Shown: one piece after another, positions 17,132 through 25,732 of the stretch
Numbering within the stretch: the first letter of the stretch is position 1
Layout: every line of letters starts with the position of its first letter
DNA from: Insolitispirillum peregrinum
GTDB lineage: Bacteria > Pseudomonadota > Alphaproteobacteria > Rhodospirillales > Rhodospirillaceae
Length of the DNA stretch: 64,000 nt
Assembly: GCF_042665255.1 (NCBI RefSeq)
Contig: NZ_JBHTCD010000001.1
Reading direction: 5' to 3' (one strand)
Position numbers and translations under genes: made by a program
The notes under the pieces: generated by a model
What the model saw: the letters and a program-made list of their open reading frames with translations, nothing else
Database searches by the model: none
What the model was told of the DNA's origin: nothing

Positions 17132-17854
17132 TTACTCCCCCCTCACCTCTTCCACCATTTCCTCCAGACGGGCAAGATCGACAATCACCAGCGCATCCCG
17201 CTCGCGCCGCACCAGCCCCTGGCGAGCAAGATCGTTCAGCACCCGCGCCACCGTTTCCCGCGTGGTGCTGACACGACTGGCCATATCACCATGAACCGGG
17301 ATCGGCTTCAGGATGGCGCTGCCATCATCCCGCTCCCCCGCCAGCCGGGCCTGCCGCAGCAACTCGGCATGAACGCGGTTGTTGGCCCCCAGCGTTGACA
17401 GGTCGATAATCCGGTCGGTCGAGGCGCGCACCATCGACGCCAGCCGTTTCATCACCATCATCGCAAAGTCGCTGTGCTGGGCCAACAAGCGGCGGAAATG
17501 CTCGGCCGACAACGAGGCGATCACCGTTTCGGTCAGCGACATCACGCTGGCAGAGCGCGGATGGCCATCAATGGCGGACAATTCCCCCAGAAACGCGCCT
17601 TCTTTCAGATCATCCAGCGTCAGTTCCCGCCCACTAACGGAATAGATCACCACCCGCACACTGCCACGCACCAGAAACAGCAGGTCGCGGGTATCGCTCT
17701 GGCGGTCAATAATCTGCTCGTGCGGGCCAAACCGCTTCCAGCTGCACAAACGGGCGATGTCCGCCCGCACCTCGGGCGACAGAACGGCCAAAGGTTCAAT
17801 CCGATCAAGCGACAAGCTACTGGTATCGTCCACGGTCACGTTCCCTTGCCTCAT
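17132..17854 (-). CDS. Crp/Fnr-family transcriptional regulator
   Basis: A 240-residue protein with an N-terminal cyclic-nucleotide-binding fold (about residues 20-140, including GAFLGELSAIDGHPRSASV, close to the cAMP-binding cassette) and a C-terminal winged helix (SRVSTTRETVARVLNDLARQ). No cysteine cluster typical of Fnr oxygen sensing is present near the N-terminus, so a Crp-like nucleotide ligand is more likely. It is divergent from another protein with the same fold, sharing a 270-bp intergenic region. Confidence 0.9.
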   Translation of the reverse strand: MRQGNVTVDDTSSLSLDRIEPLAVLSPEVRADIARLCSWKRFGPHEQIIDRQSDTRDLLFLVRGSVRVVIYSVSGRELTLDDLKEGAFLGELSAIDGHPRSASVMSLTETVIASLSAEHFRRLLAQHSDFAMMVMKRLASMVRASTDRIIDLSTLGANNRVHAELLRQARLAGERDDGSAILKPIPVHGDMASRVSTTRETVARVLNDLARQGLVRRERDALVIVDLARLEEMVEEVRGE

Positions 17855-18124
17855 CCCTCAGGCCATTCTCGGGCACGTCAGTCCCTGTGTTCGCCATCAG
17901 GACCATATGCACCAGAAATGCGCCATCATTCCCGCTTACAGTTACTCGCACAGTCAACAGAGCAAATCAACCATAGCAATACAGCTTGACGATAAAATGG
18001 CTGATCCACCAAATTATGGGAGAATGATCACAAAGATATCCCTAATTTTTGCTATGCTTTGCAAGTCATCCACCCCCAAATATACGTTCACATATGCTAA
18101 AACCTCCACAGTAAAGGGCGTCCC

Positions 18125-18538
18125 ATGACCTCATCGCCTGCCAGTATTCCCCCCTCCGTTCCTGCCATCCCGGCAGCAGACGACCTGAGTCTTGCTGCTG
18201 GCGACATCCTGTTCCACGAGGGCGAACAGGGCAGCGACGCCTATGTCATCCTCGACGGGCTGATGGAAATCAGCCGCCGGGTCGGCACCGCCGAAATTCT
18301 GCTATCCACCTGTGGCAGCGGTGAAATCATCGGCGAAATGGCCCTGATCGAGCACATGCCACGCAGCGCCACCGCCCGCGCCCTGAAACCAACGGTTTTG
18401 CGCCGCTTGCCTCAGGCCGAATTTGATCAACTGCTGGCCTCCGCCGATCCGGCCCTTGGCACATTGCTGACCCGGATGGCCCACATTATCCGTACCCTGA
18501 CTGATACGATCGTCCGGCAGACTCTGGGCGTGCGATAG
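18125..18538 (+). CDS. Stand-alone cyclic nucleotide-binding domain protein
   Basis: A 137-residue protein that is one cyclic-nucleotide-binding domain (LFHEGEQGSDAYVILDGLMEISRR..., GEIIGEMALIEHMPRSATARA, the latter matching the phosphate-binding cassette). There is no DNA-binding or catalytic domain, so it may act by binding a partner. It stands divergent from the Crp/Fnr-type regulator. Confidence 0.85.
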   Translation: MTSSPASIPPSVPAIPAADDLSLAAGDILFHEGEQGSDAYVILDGLMEISRRVGTAEILLSTCGSGEIIGEMALIEHMPRSATARALKPTVLRRLPQAEFDQLLASADPALGTLLTRMAHIIRTLTDTIVRQTLGVR

Positions 18539-18647
18539 GCGGACGCAGAAAGTCCGGAAAAGGGGCTGGACATTTCGCCTGTCCGGCGCGATGTACTGCG
18601 TACCTGCAAAGCATCTGCGTTCCGAACTGCAAGATAAGGTTGCTCTC

Positions 18648-19445
18648 ATGCCGTCATTTGCTGCCGCCCCGTCCCTGCCGCGCCTGCTGCTGGCCTCGGT
18701 CCTTGGCTTAACCGCTACGGTTGGCACCTCTGCCGGAGTGATGGCAGCCGCGCTGGATGAACCGCCGGTCTCTGCGCCGTTCAGCCCGGGCCACGACGCC
18801 CCGCCGCCGCCTGCCGCGACGGCCGCCGAAATCCGTGATGCCATCGCCCGCGAGGGCAGCACCACTGCCGCCTCGACCAGCCAGCAGGTCAACGACAGCG
18901 GGCTGATGCTGAACGCGGTGTCCTATCAGAACGCCTCGTTCGCCCGCCCGATCCAGATTCAGCTGTACGAGGACTCTGACGACAGCCTTGCCATCGCCGC
19001 CCAGCTAAAGGACGCCCTGCTGGCCGCGGGCTATCAGGTCACCGACGGCAAGGCCCCGCTCAGCCTCAGCTTTGAAATGAGCGGGCAGGCCGATGGCGTC
19101 ACCCCCGGCGGCTCGTCGGTGCTGGAGGTTGACGGCACCGACAAGGCCAACCAGCGTTATCGCGCCCACCTGAACGTCTTTTCCTCGACCCAGAGCAGTC
19201 TGGTCACCGGCGAAGGCAAATCCGCCGAGCAGAGCGCCACCGTCGCCAATGGTGGCCCCAGCGTGCGCTATCAGATTTCCATCAATGACACCACCAACGG
19301 TAAACGCCTGTGGGATGGCTGGGCCAATGGCCCGATCGCCCAGCAGGGAGCGGTCGCCAGCGCCCGCCTGATGACCCCGGCGCTGGTCAAGGCCATCGGC
19401 CAGACCATCCGCAACCAGCCGATCCCGTTACCGGTGGCGAAATAA
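18648..19445 (+). CDS. Hypothetical exported protein (265 aa)
   Basis: A 265-residue protein with a probable Sec signal (positive residue, then LLLASVLGLTATVG, cleavage likely near AAA at about residue 35). The mature part is Ala/Thr/Ser-rich, with a middle region (IQIQLYEDSDDSLAIAAQLKDALLAAGYQV) that looks like a small alpha/beta fold. I do not recognise the family. I place the start at 18648; upstream in-frame codons would bury the signal. It follows the cyclic-nucleotide-binding protein by 110 bases and converges on the ScfR-type regulator. Confidence 0.7.
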   Translation: MPSFAAAPSLPRLLLASVLGLTATVGTSAGVMAAALDEPPVSAPFSPGHDAPPPPAATAAEIRDAIAREGSTTAASTSQQVNDSGLMLNAVSYQNASFARPIQIQLYEDSDDSLAIAAQLKDALLAAGYQVTDGKAPLSLSFEMSGQADGVTPGGSSVLEVDGTDKANQRYRAHLNVFSSTQSSLVTGEGKSAEQSATVANGGPSVRYQISINDTTNGKRLWDGWANGPIAQQGAVASARLMTPALVKAIGQTIRNQPIPLPVAK

Positions 19446-19451
19446 GCCTCC

Positions 19452-20879
19452 CTACCCGAACTGGAACGCCGACATGTTTTTCTGACCGGCGTCAATGGTC
19501 AGCGGTCGCGTTACCGGCGGAAAGGCACGGGCTGGACAGTTGGGGCGTTCGCACAACCGACAGGTTACACCAATCGGCGTGACTGCTGCCGGAGCATCAA
19601 GGTCAAGGCCATCACCATAGACTACCTGCGCCCGGTGAGATGCCTCGCACCCCAGACTGATCGCCAGCTTGCGCGCCACCCCCGGATAGGGGGTCGGCAC
19701 ACTGTCAACGGTGCGCGAGACGGTCAGATAGACGGTGCCGTCCGGCAACTCGACCGGCTGCACCAGCGTCTGCCCCGGCTGGGCAAAGGCATCGTGGACC
19801 CGCCAGCGCGGACAGGTACCGCCAAAGCGGGCAAAGTGGAAGCCTCCGGCAGAAAACCGCTTGGAGATGTTCCCCGCGTTGTCCAGCCGCAGCAAAAAGA
19901 ACGGCACTCCCCGGCGACCGGGTTTTTGCAGGGTGGTCAACCGGTGCGCCACCTGTTCGATGCTGGCCCCAAAGCGGCTGGCCAACAGGGTCATGTCATA
20001 GCGCACCCGGCCTGCCGCCTCCAGAAAGGCGCCATAGGGCATCATCACCGCTCCGGCGAAATGATTGGCCAGTCCGATCCGGCACAGCTTGCGGGCATCA
20101 TCGGTGTTCAGACCGGCTTCGGCGCTCAGGTGATCCAGCAACCCGGCATGGTCTTCCAGTGCCACCTGCACTGCCGCCTGAAAAATCCGGCTGGGCATCG
20201 GCAACACTTCTGACAGGAACAGCCGCCGCTGGTGGCGGTCAAACCGCCGCAACATATCCGGCATGGCATGCAGAGGCAGCACCGTCACCCGAATGCCATG
20301 ACGGTCGCGCAGATACGCCCGCAAGCTGGCAAACAGGTCATCGGGATCATTCAGCCGCCCGGACAGACTTTCGGCTTCGGTGTCCAGTTCAGCAATGAAA
20401 TTGCTGTGGGCGTGGAAGTAATCGCGCACCTCCTCAATTGGAAAGCGGTCATCGCGCTCTGCCGGATGGCGTTCGCGGGTTGACAGGCCGCCGGTCAGGG
20501 CCGTTCCACCCTGACAACTGCGGCGATAGGCCCGGTAGAGGGTTAAAAACGCCTGTGCCATCGCCGGAGCGGCGGTTGCGGTTTCCAGAACCTCGGGGGT
20601 CGAAGGCAGCTTGTCGGTAAACACCGGGTCCGCCAATGCCTCGGTCAGTTCGGCGGCCAGCCGGGCCTCGCCATCGCCGTTCAGGTCGCGCAGGTCAAGC
20701 TGATAGCACTCGGCCAGCTTCAGCAACAGCTGCGCCGTCAGCGGTCGCTGATTGCGCTCGACCAGATTGAGATAACTGGCAGAAACCCCCAGCGTCCGTG
20801 CCATCGCCGCCTGCGTCAGCGACAACGACTGCCGCAGGCGACGAACCTTTGGACCGGCAAAGATTTTGCGTTCGATCAT
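19452..20879 (-). CDS. ScfR/RamB/PrpR-type short-chain acyl-responsive regulator
   Basis: A 475-residue regulator. Residues 7-60 are a Cro/CI-type helix-turn-helix (LRQSLSLTQAAMARTLGVSASYL), the middle is ImmA/IrrE-like, and the C-terminal DUF2083 part ends with the cysteine signature CRLCERPNCPARAFPP. This architecture defines the short-chain fatty acyl regulators (RamB, mycobacterial PrpR, MccR), several of which control aceA/aceB. Its divergent neighbours here are aceB and aceA, so regulation of the glyoxylate shunt is very likely. The start at 20879 has GGGGAAGG upstream. Confidence 0.9.
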   Translation of the reverse strand: MIERKIFAGPKVRRLRQSLSLTQAAMARTLGVSASYLNLVERNQRPLTAQLLLKLAECYQLDLRDLNGDGEARLAAELTEALADPVFTDKLPSTPEVLETATAAPAMAQAFLTLYRAYRRSCQGGTALTGGLSTRERHPAERDDRFPIEEVRDYFHAHSNFIAELDTEAESLSGRLNDPDDLFASLRAYLRDRHGIRVTVLPLHAMPDMLRRFDRHQRRLFLSEVLPMPSRIFQAAVQVALEDHAGLLDHLSAEAGLNTDDARKLCRIGLANHFAGAVMMPYGAFLEAAGRVRYDMTLLASRFGASIEQVAHRLTTLQKPGRRGVPFFLLRLDNAGNISKRFSAGGFHFARFGGTCPRWRVHDAFAQPGQTLVQPVELPDGTVYLTVSRTVDSVPTPYPGVARKLAISLGCEASHRAQVVYGDGLDLDAPAAVTPIGVTCRLCERPNCPARAFPPVTRPLTIDAGQKNMSAFQFG

Positions 20880-20896
20880 CGCCTTCCCCATGATTG

Positions 20897-20927
20897 ACAA
20901 GATTTACAAATCCGGTCAAAATCTTGT
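20897..20927. promoter_or_regulatory. Candidate operator between scfR-type gene and aceB
   Basis: A perfect 9-bp inverted repeat, ACAAGATTT - 13 bases - AAATCTTGT, just upstream of the regulator start. The half-sites are 22 bases apart centre to centre, two helical turns, as expected for a dimer on one face of the DNA. The adjoining 20938-21038 stretch is AT-rich and must carry the aceB promoter. Confidence 0.5.
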
Positions 20928-21038
20928 TAAGTTATTGACAATACAACATTTTTATTATTTTTAGCGATTGTCTTTACCGCCGTCAATGTCAACATTGTCA
21001 CGACACCGCCACCCGGCGCATGACAAAGGTTTGACAGC

Positions 21039-22655
21039 ATGACCCTCAGCTCTTCCCTGATGCCCCCGGTCTCTGACCTGCCCCCCGGCCTTGCCCTGCG
21101 CGGCCCGACCCTCCCGGAGCAGGCCGCCCTGCTGACGACGGACGCCCTCGCCTTTCTCGGCAGCCTGGAACGCCGCTTTGGCATCCGCCGCCGTCGGCTG
21201 CTGGCCGCCCGCACCGAACGGCAGGCCCGTCTGGATGCCCATGAAGAAGTCCTCGACTTCCCGGCGGAAACCGCCGATATCCGCGCCGCCGACTGGACCA
21301 TTGCACCGCCGCCCGCCGACTTGCAGGATCGCCGGGTGGAAATCACCGGTCCGGTCGAGCGCAAGATGATCATCAACGCGCTGAATTCCGGTGCCAAAGC
21401 ATTCATGGCCGATTTCGAAGACGCATCATCCCCCACATGGGCGACGATGATCCAGGGGCAACAGAACCTGTTCGACGCCGTACGGCGGACCATCGACTAT
21501 CACGACCCGCAAAGCGGTAAATCCTATCGCTTGAATGACCAGACGGCGGTGCTGATTGTGCGCCCGCGCGGCTGGCACATGACCGAAGCCCACCTGACCG
21601 TTGACGGGAGCGCCATCTCGGCCTCGCTGTTCGACTTCGGCCTGTTTGTCTTTCACAATGCGCGGGAATTGCTGCGGCGGGGCAGCGGCCCGTATTTTTA
21701 CCTGCCCAAGATCGAAAGCCGCCACGAAGCCGCCCTGTGGCGCGAGGTGTTCGACGCCAGCGAACAGGCACTCGACCTGCCTGCCGGGTCGATCCGGGCC
21801 ACGGTGCTGATCGAAACCCTGCCAGCCGCCTTCGAGATGGATGAAATCCTCTATGAACTGCGGGATTCCATTGTCGGCCTGAACTGTGGCCGGTGGGATT
21901 ACATCTTTTCGATGATCAAGACCCTCGGCAAAAGGGCGGACTTCATCGTTCCTGACCGTGCCCAGGTGACGATGACCTCACCGGCCCTGTTGGCCTACAG
22001 CCAGTTGCTGATCAAGACCTGCCACCGGCGCGGAGCCCACGCGATGGGAGGCATGGCCGCCCACATCCCGGTGCGCAACGATGATGCCGCCAATCAGGCC
22101 GCCTTTGCCCGTGTCCGCGCTGACAAGGAGCGTGAAGCCGCCGCAGGCCACGATGGCACCTGGGTCGCCCATCCCGGGCTGGTTGGCATCGCACAGGCCG
22201 CCTTTGATGCGGTGATGCCCGGCCCCAATCAGGTGGCGCGGCCGCTGATGGACAGCGACATCAGCGCCGCGGCCCTGCAACAACCACCGCAAGGCACCAT
22301 CACCGAAGCCGGATTGCGCAGCAACATCCGGGTTGCCATCCAGTACCTGAATGCCTGGCTGTGCGGGCAAGGCTGTGTGCCGCTGTACCACCTGATGGAA
22401 GACGCCGCCACCGCCGAAATCTGCCGCATGCAGGTCTGGCAATGGCTGCATCACCGGGTGAGCCTTGACGGCCTGCACACCCTGACCCCGGCCCTGCTGC
22501 ACCAGTGCGTTGCCGAAGAGATGACCACCTTCACCGGCGAAAAGTTTGCCGCCGCCTGCAGCCTGTTTCTCGACCTGTGTCTGAGCGACAGCCCGCCCCC
22601 GTTCCTGACCCTGCCAGCCTATGACTATCTGCTGGCATACGATTTCCTCGCCTGA
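21039..22655 (+). CDS. aceB: Malate synthase A
   Basis: A 538-residue malate synthase of the A type. GPVERKMIINALNSGAKAFMADFEDA and the signature GLNCGRWDYIFSMIKT, with its catalytic arginine and aspartate region, are present. It condenses glyoxylate with acetyl-CoA to malate in the cytoplasm. It is followed after 31 bases by aceA, forming the glyoxylate-shunt operon; the divergent ScfR-type gene is its likely regulator. AAAGG lies nine bases before the ATG. Confidence 0.96.
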   Translation: MTLSSSLMPPVSDLPPGLALRGPTLPEQAALLTTDALAFLGSLERRFGIRRRRLLAARTERQARLDAHEEVLDFPAETADIRAADWTIAPPPADLQDRRVEITGPVERKMIINALNSGAKAFMADFEDASSPTWATMIQGQQNLFDAVRRTIDYHDPQSGKSYRLNDQTAVLIVRPRGWHMTEAHLTVDGSAISASLFDFGLFVFHNARELLRRGSGPYFYLPKIESRHEAALWREVFDASEQALDLPAGSIRATVLIETLPAAFEMDEILYELRDSIVGLNCGRWDYIFSMIKTLGKRADFIVPDRAQVTMTSPALLAYSQLLIKTCHRRGAHAMGGMAAHIPVRNDDAANQAAFARVRADKEREAAAGHDGTWVAHPGLVGIAQAAFDAVMPGPNQVARPLMDSDISAAALQQPPQGTITEAGLRSNIRVAIQYLNAWLCGQGCVPLYHLMEDAATAEICRMQVWQWLHHRVSLDGLHTLTPALLHQCVAEEMTTFTGEKFAAACSLFLDLCLSDSPPPFLTLPAYDYLLAYDFLA

Positions 22656-22686
22656 TCCCCTTTCCCTCACCCCGGAGATACCAACC

Positions 22687-24315
22687 ATGACCACCCGTTC
22701 CTCCTATGCCGAGGTGCGCGCCGAGGTGCTGCGCCGCCATCCTGCCGGTCAGGCTCCCGGCGGCGTCAGCGTGGATGATATCGTCCAGCTCAGGCTGCAA
22801 AATACCTATCCGACCCATCTGGATATTGCCCGGACCATGGCTCGCGTCATGCGGGACGACATGGCGGCCTATGATGCCGATCCCCGGCAGTTCACCCAGT
22901 CGCTCGGCTGCTGGTCCGGCTTTCATGCCCAGCAGATGATCAAGGCGGTCAAGCGCCTGCGTGGCACCACCAAAGGGGCCTATGTCTATCTGTCCGGCTG
23001 GATGGTGGCCGGTCTGCGCAACCGGTTCGGCCACTTGCCGGACCAGAGCATGCATGAAAAGACCGCCGTTGCCGACCTGATCACGGAAATCTACACCTCC
23101 TTGCGTCAGGCCGACGAAGTGGCGATCAACGACCTGTTCAAGGAACTGCGCAAGGCCCGCGAACAGAACGCGCCGCAATCGGCTATTGATGCCATCATCG
23201 CCCGGATTGATGGCTTTGAATCGCACGTGGTGCCGATCATTGCCGATATCGACGCCGGATTCGGCAATGAACACGCCACCTATCTGCTGGCAAAGGAACT
23301 GATCAAAGCCGGTGCCTGCTGTATCCAGATCGAAAATCAGGTGTCGGATGCCAAGCAGTGCGGCCATCAGGATGGCAAGGTGACGGTCCCGCGCGAAGAC
23401 TTTATTGAAAAGCTGCGCGCCTGCCGTCTGGCCTTTGAAGAACTGGGGGTCGAAGACGGGGTGATCGTTGCCCGCACCGACAGCCTCGGGGCTGGCCTGA
23501 CGCAAAAGGTGCCGGTGTCGCAGCACCCCGACGATCTCGCCGCCGGGTACATCAAGTGGCTGAAAACCGAAGAGATCAGCGAGCAGACCCCCGCCCGTGA
23601 CGGCGACCTGCTGCTGTACCGGGATGGCCGTCTGGTCCGCCCCCTGCGCTCGCCGAACGGGCTGTTCCATTTCCAGGACAACACCGGTCGCCAGCGGGTG
23701 GTCGAAGACTGCATTGCCAGCCTCAGCCTGGGGGGCGCAGACCTGCTGTGGATCGAAACCGACACCCCTGACGTGGACCAGATTGCCGCCATGGTGGCCG
23801 ACATCCGGGCGGTGGTGCCCCACGCCAAGCTGACCTACAACAACTCGCCGTCGTTCAACTGGACCCTCAACCTGCGCAAGCAGGTGCGGCAGGACTGGAT
23901 CGCCAGTGGCCGCATCCAGCCGGATGACTACCCGGACGGAGCCTCACTGATGGGGGCCCCCTATGACGACGACCCGCTGGGGCAGGAAGCCGATGCCCGC
24001 CTGCGGCAGTTCCAGGCCGATCTGGCCGAACGGGCGGGCGTGTTCCACAACCTGATCACCCTGCCGACCTTCCACCTGACCGCCAAAAGCACCGATGAAC
24101 TCTCACGCGGGTATTTCGGCGCAGACCGCATGCTGGCCTACGTCAACACCGTCCAGCGCGAAGAAATCCGCCGGGGCGTCAGCGCCGTCAAGCATCAGCA
24201 TGAAGTCGGCAGCGACCTTGGCGACACCTTCAAGGAAATGGTCAGCGGCGAGCGCGCCCTGAAGGCAGGCGGCGTCCACAACACCATGAACCAGTTTGAA
24301 AGCGCGGCAGAATAA
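22687..24315 (+). CDS. aceA: Isocitrate lyase (long type)
   Basis: A 542-residue isocitrate lyase. The catalytic-loop signature appears as KQCGHQ with the cysteine at about residue 225, the variant seen in the longer isocitrate lyases of Pseudomonas and Acinetobacter rather than KKCGH of the E. coli type. It cleaves isocitrate to succinate and glyoxylate, feeding AceB. The start at 22687 has GGAGA upstream; the frame stays open to 22621, inside aceB, but that extension is not family-like. Confidence 0.95.
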   Translation: MTTRSSYAEVRAEVLRRHPAGQAPGGVSVDDIVQLRLQNTYPTHLDIARTMARVMRDDMAAYDADPRQFTQSLGCWSGFHAQQMIKAVKRLRGTTKGAYVYLSGWMVAGLRNRFGHLPDQSMHEKTAVADLITEIYTSLRQADEVAINDLFKELRKAREQNAPQSAIDAIIARIDGFESHVVPIIADIDAGFGNEHATYLLAKELIKAGACCIQIENQVSDAKQCGHQDGKVTVPREDFIEKLRACRLAFEELGVEDGVIVARTDSLGAGLTQKVPVSQHPDDLAAGYIKWLKTEEISEQTPARDGDLLLYRDGRLVRPLRSPNGLFHFQDNTGRQRVVEDCIASLSLGGADLLWIETDTPDVDQIAAMVADIRAVVPHAKLTYNNSPSFNWTLNLRKQVRQDWIASGRIQPDDYPDGASLMGAPYDDDPLGQEADARLRQFQADLAERAGVFHNLITLPTFHLTAKSTDELSRGYFGADRMLAYVNTVQREEIRRGVSAVKHQHEVGSDLGDTFKEMVSGERALKAGGVHNTMNQFESAAE

Positions 24316-24336
24316 CCGCCCGACAGGAGACATGCC

Positions 24337-24582
24337 ATGTCCGGTTCCAACACCATCATCTCCATTCCCGGTGGCGGCTGTTGCCCCCAGCCTCCCGACC
24401 TTGACTCTGCTGTCCGCCGGGTGGCGGACCAGATGCACCGGTTAAATCACGCCATCGTTCAGGCGGTCGAAGCCGGTGCGACGATTGAACTGCTGCGGTG
24501 TTCCCGCCACCACGCCGGAAACGGCCGCTGGGGAGACCAGATGCAGCCAATCGTCACCGTGACGGAACAGCGCCCGGCGTAG
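24337..24582 (+). CDS. Small hypothetical protein in the glyoxylate operon (81 aa)
   Basis: An 81-residue protein (MSGSNTIISIPGGGCCPQPPD...) with a CC pair near the N-terminus and a helical middle (LDSAVRRVADQMHRLNHAIVQAVEAG). It has a strong AGGAGA ribosome-binding site and begins 21 bases after aceA, so it is probably co-transcribed with aceBA. I do not recognise it; a modifier of the pathway is only one possibility. Confidence 0.6.
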   Translation: MSGSNTIISIPGGGCCPQPPDLDSAVRRVADQMHRLNHAIVQAVEAGATIELLRCSRHHAGNGRWGDQMQPIVTVTEQRPA

Positions 24583-24700
24583 CCGGTCAGGCGTGTGGTT
24601 GATCCCTATTCTGCACGATGACCTGTTACCCCGGTGCCATCGCATCCTTGATGCGTGATGTTCCGGTTCTGCCTGCGAGTGACTGCGCAGGCTGTCCCCC

Positions 24701-25627
24701 TCACCTTGACAAGGACGGAGACGGTGGCCTCCGTCCTTCTTTTTGGCGCAAATACTCCAGCAACACCTGAAACGCCGGTGTCGGCTGGCGGCGGCTGGGG
24801 TAATACAGGTAATAGCCGTCAAACGGCGGGCTCCAGTCGGTAAGGACGCTTTCCAGACGCCCGGCATCACGGTGGGCGGCGGTGGTGTCGGCCATCAGAT
24901 AGCCCAGCCCGAACCCGGCCAGACAGGCATCCAGAATCACGCTGCTGCTGTTGAAGGTCAGTTGACCATCCACCCGCACCCGCAGCGGATGGCCGTCCTT
25001 TTCAAATTCCCACACATACAGCCCGCCCGAAGTCTGGAGCCGCATGTTGATGCAGCGGTGGCCGGTCAGATCGTGCGGCACCACTGGCTTGGGGTGGCAG
25101 GCAAAATAGGACGGCGCACCCACCACCAACAGCCGCATGGCCGGGCTGATCGGCACGGCGATCATGTCCTGTTCCAGACTTTCCCCCAGCCGCACCCCGG
25201 CATCAAAGCGGTCGTTGACGATATCGCGAAAGGTGGACTCCACCACCACTTCGACCGAAATATCAGGATAGGCCCGCAGCATCGGTTGCAGCGCCGGCCA
25301 CAGGACGGTGCGAAAGGCGTGTTCGCTGGCGGTCAGGCGGATGTGCCCGGCGGGGGTATCGCGCAGGGCAGTCAGGGCGGCCAGCTCGGCCTCGATCTCG
25401 TCCAGCTTTGGCCCCACCGACTGGATCAGCCGCTCGCCCGCTTCGGTGGGGGCGACACTGCGGGTGGTGCGGGTCAACAGGCGCACCCCCAGCCGCTCCT
25501 CCAGCGCCCGGATGGTGTGGCTGAGGGCCGATTGCGACACCCCCAGCCGCGCCGCCGCCCGGGTAAAGCTGCGTTCGCGGGCAACGGCCAGAAAGGCCGC
25601 AAGATCGGGGAGCGGGCTGCGCTGCAT
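24701..25627 (-). CDS. LysR-family transcriptional regulator
   Basis: A 308-residue LysR protein: winged helix in residues 1-60 (FLAVARERSFTRAAARLGVSQSALSHTIRALEERLGVRLLTRTTR) and a periplasmic-binding-like effector domain behind it. It is divergent from the aldo/keto reductase gene with 105 bases between starts, the usual LysR layout, so it probably controls that gene. The inducer is unknown. The last codons (RRPPSPSLSR) coincide with a terminator for the opposite strand. Confidence 0.92.
   Translation of the reverse strand: MQRSPLPDLAAFLAVARERSFTRAAARLGVSQSALSHTIRALEERLGVRLLTRTTRSVAPTEAGERLIQSVGPKLDEIEAELAALTALRDTPAGHIRLTASEHAFRTVLWPALQPMLRAYPDISVEVVVESTFRDIVNDRFDAGVRLGESLEQDMIAVPISPAMRLLVVGAPSYFACHPKPVVPHDLTGHRCINMRLQTSGGLYVWEFEKDGHPLRVRVDGQLTFNSSSVILDACLAGFGLGYLMADTTAAHRDAGRLESVLTDWSPPFDGYYLYYPSRRQPTPAFQVLLEYLRQKEGRRPPSPSLSR
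24711..24743 (+). terminator. Terminator of the aceBA operon, inside the lysR 3' end
   Basis: A perfect 10-bp stem (AAGGACGGAG / CTCCGTCCTT), 8-base loop, then CTTTTT. It points along the aceBA strand but lies within the last codons of the convergent LysR gene. Confidence 0.8.
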
Positions 25628-25732
25628 TGATGACTCCTGTCGATAAAGCCATGCCGATTTTTCTGTCTAATCGCACAGTCTGGCAAGGATTACTGTTCCG
25701 GCTCCTTCCTTCCCCCGTCACGGAGAGCAGAC

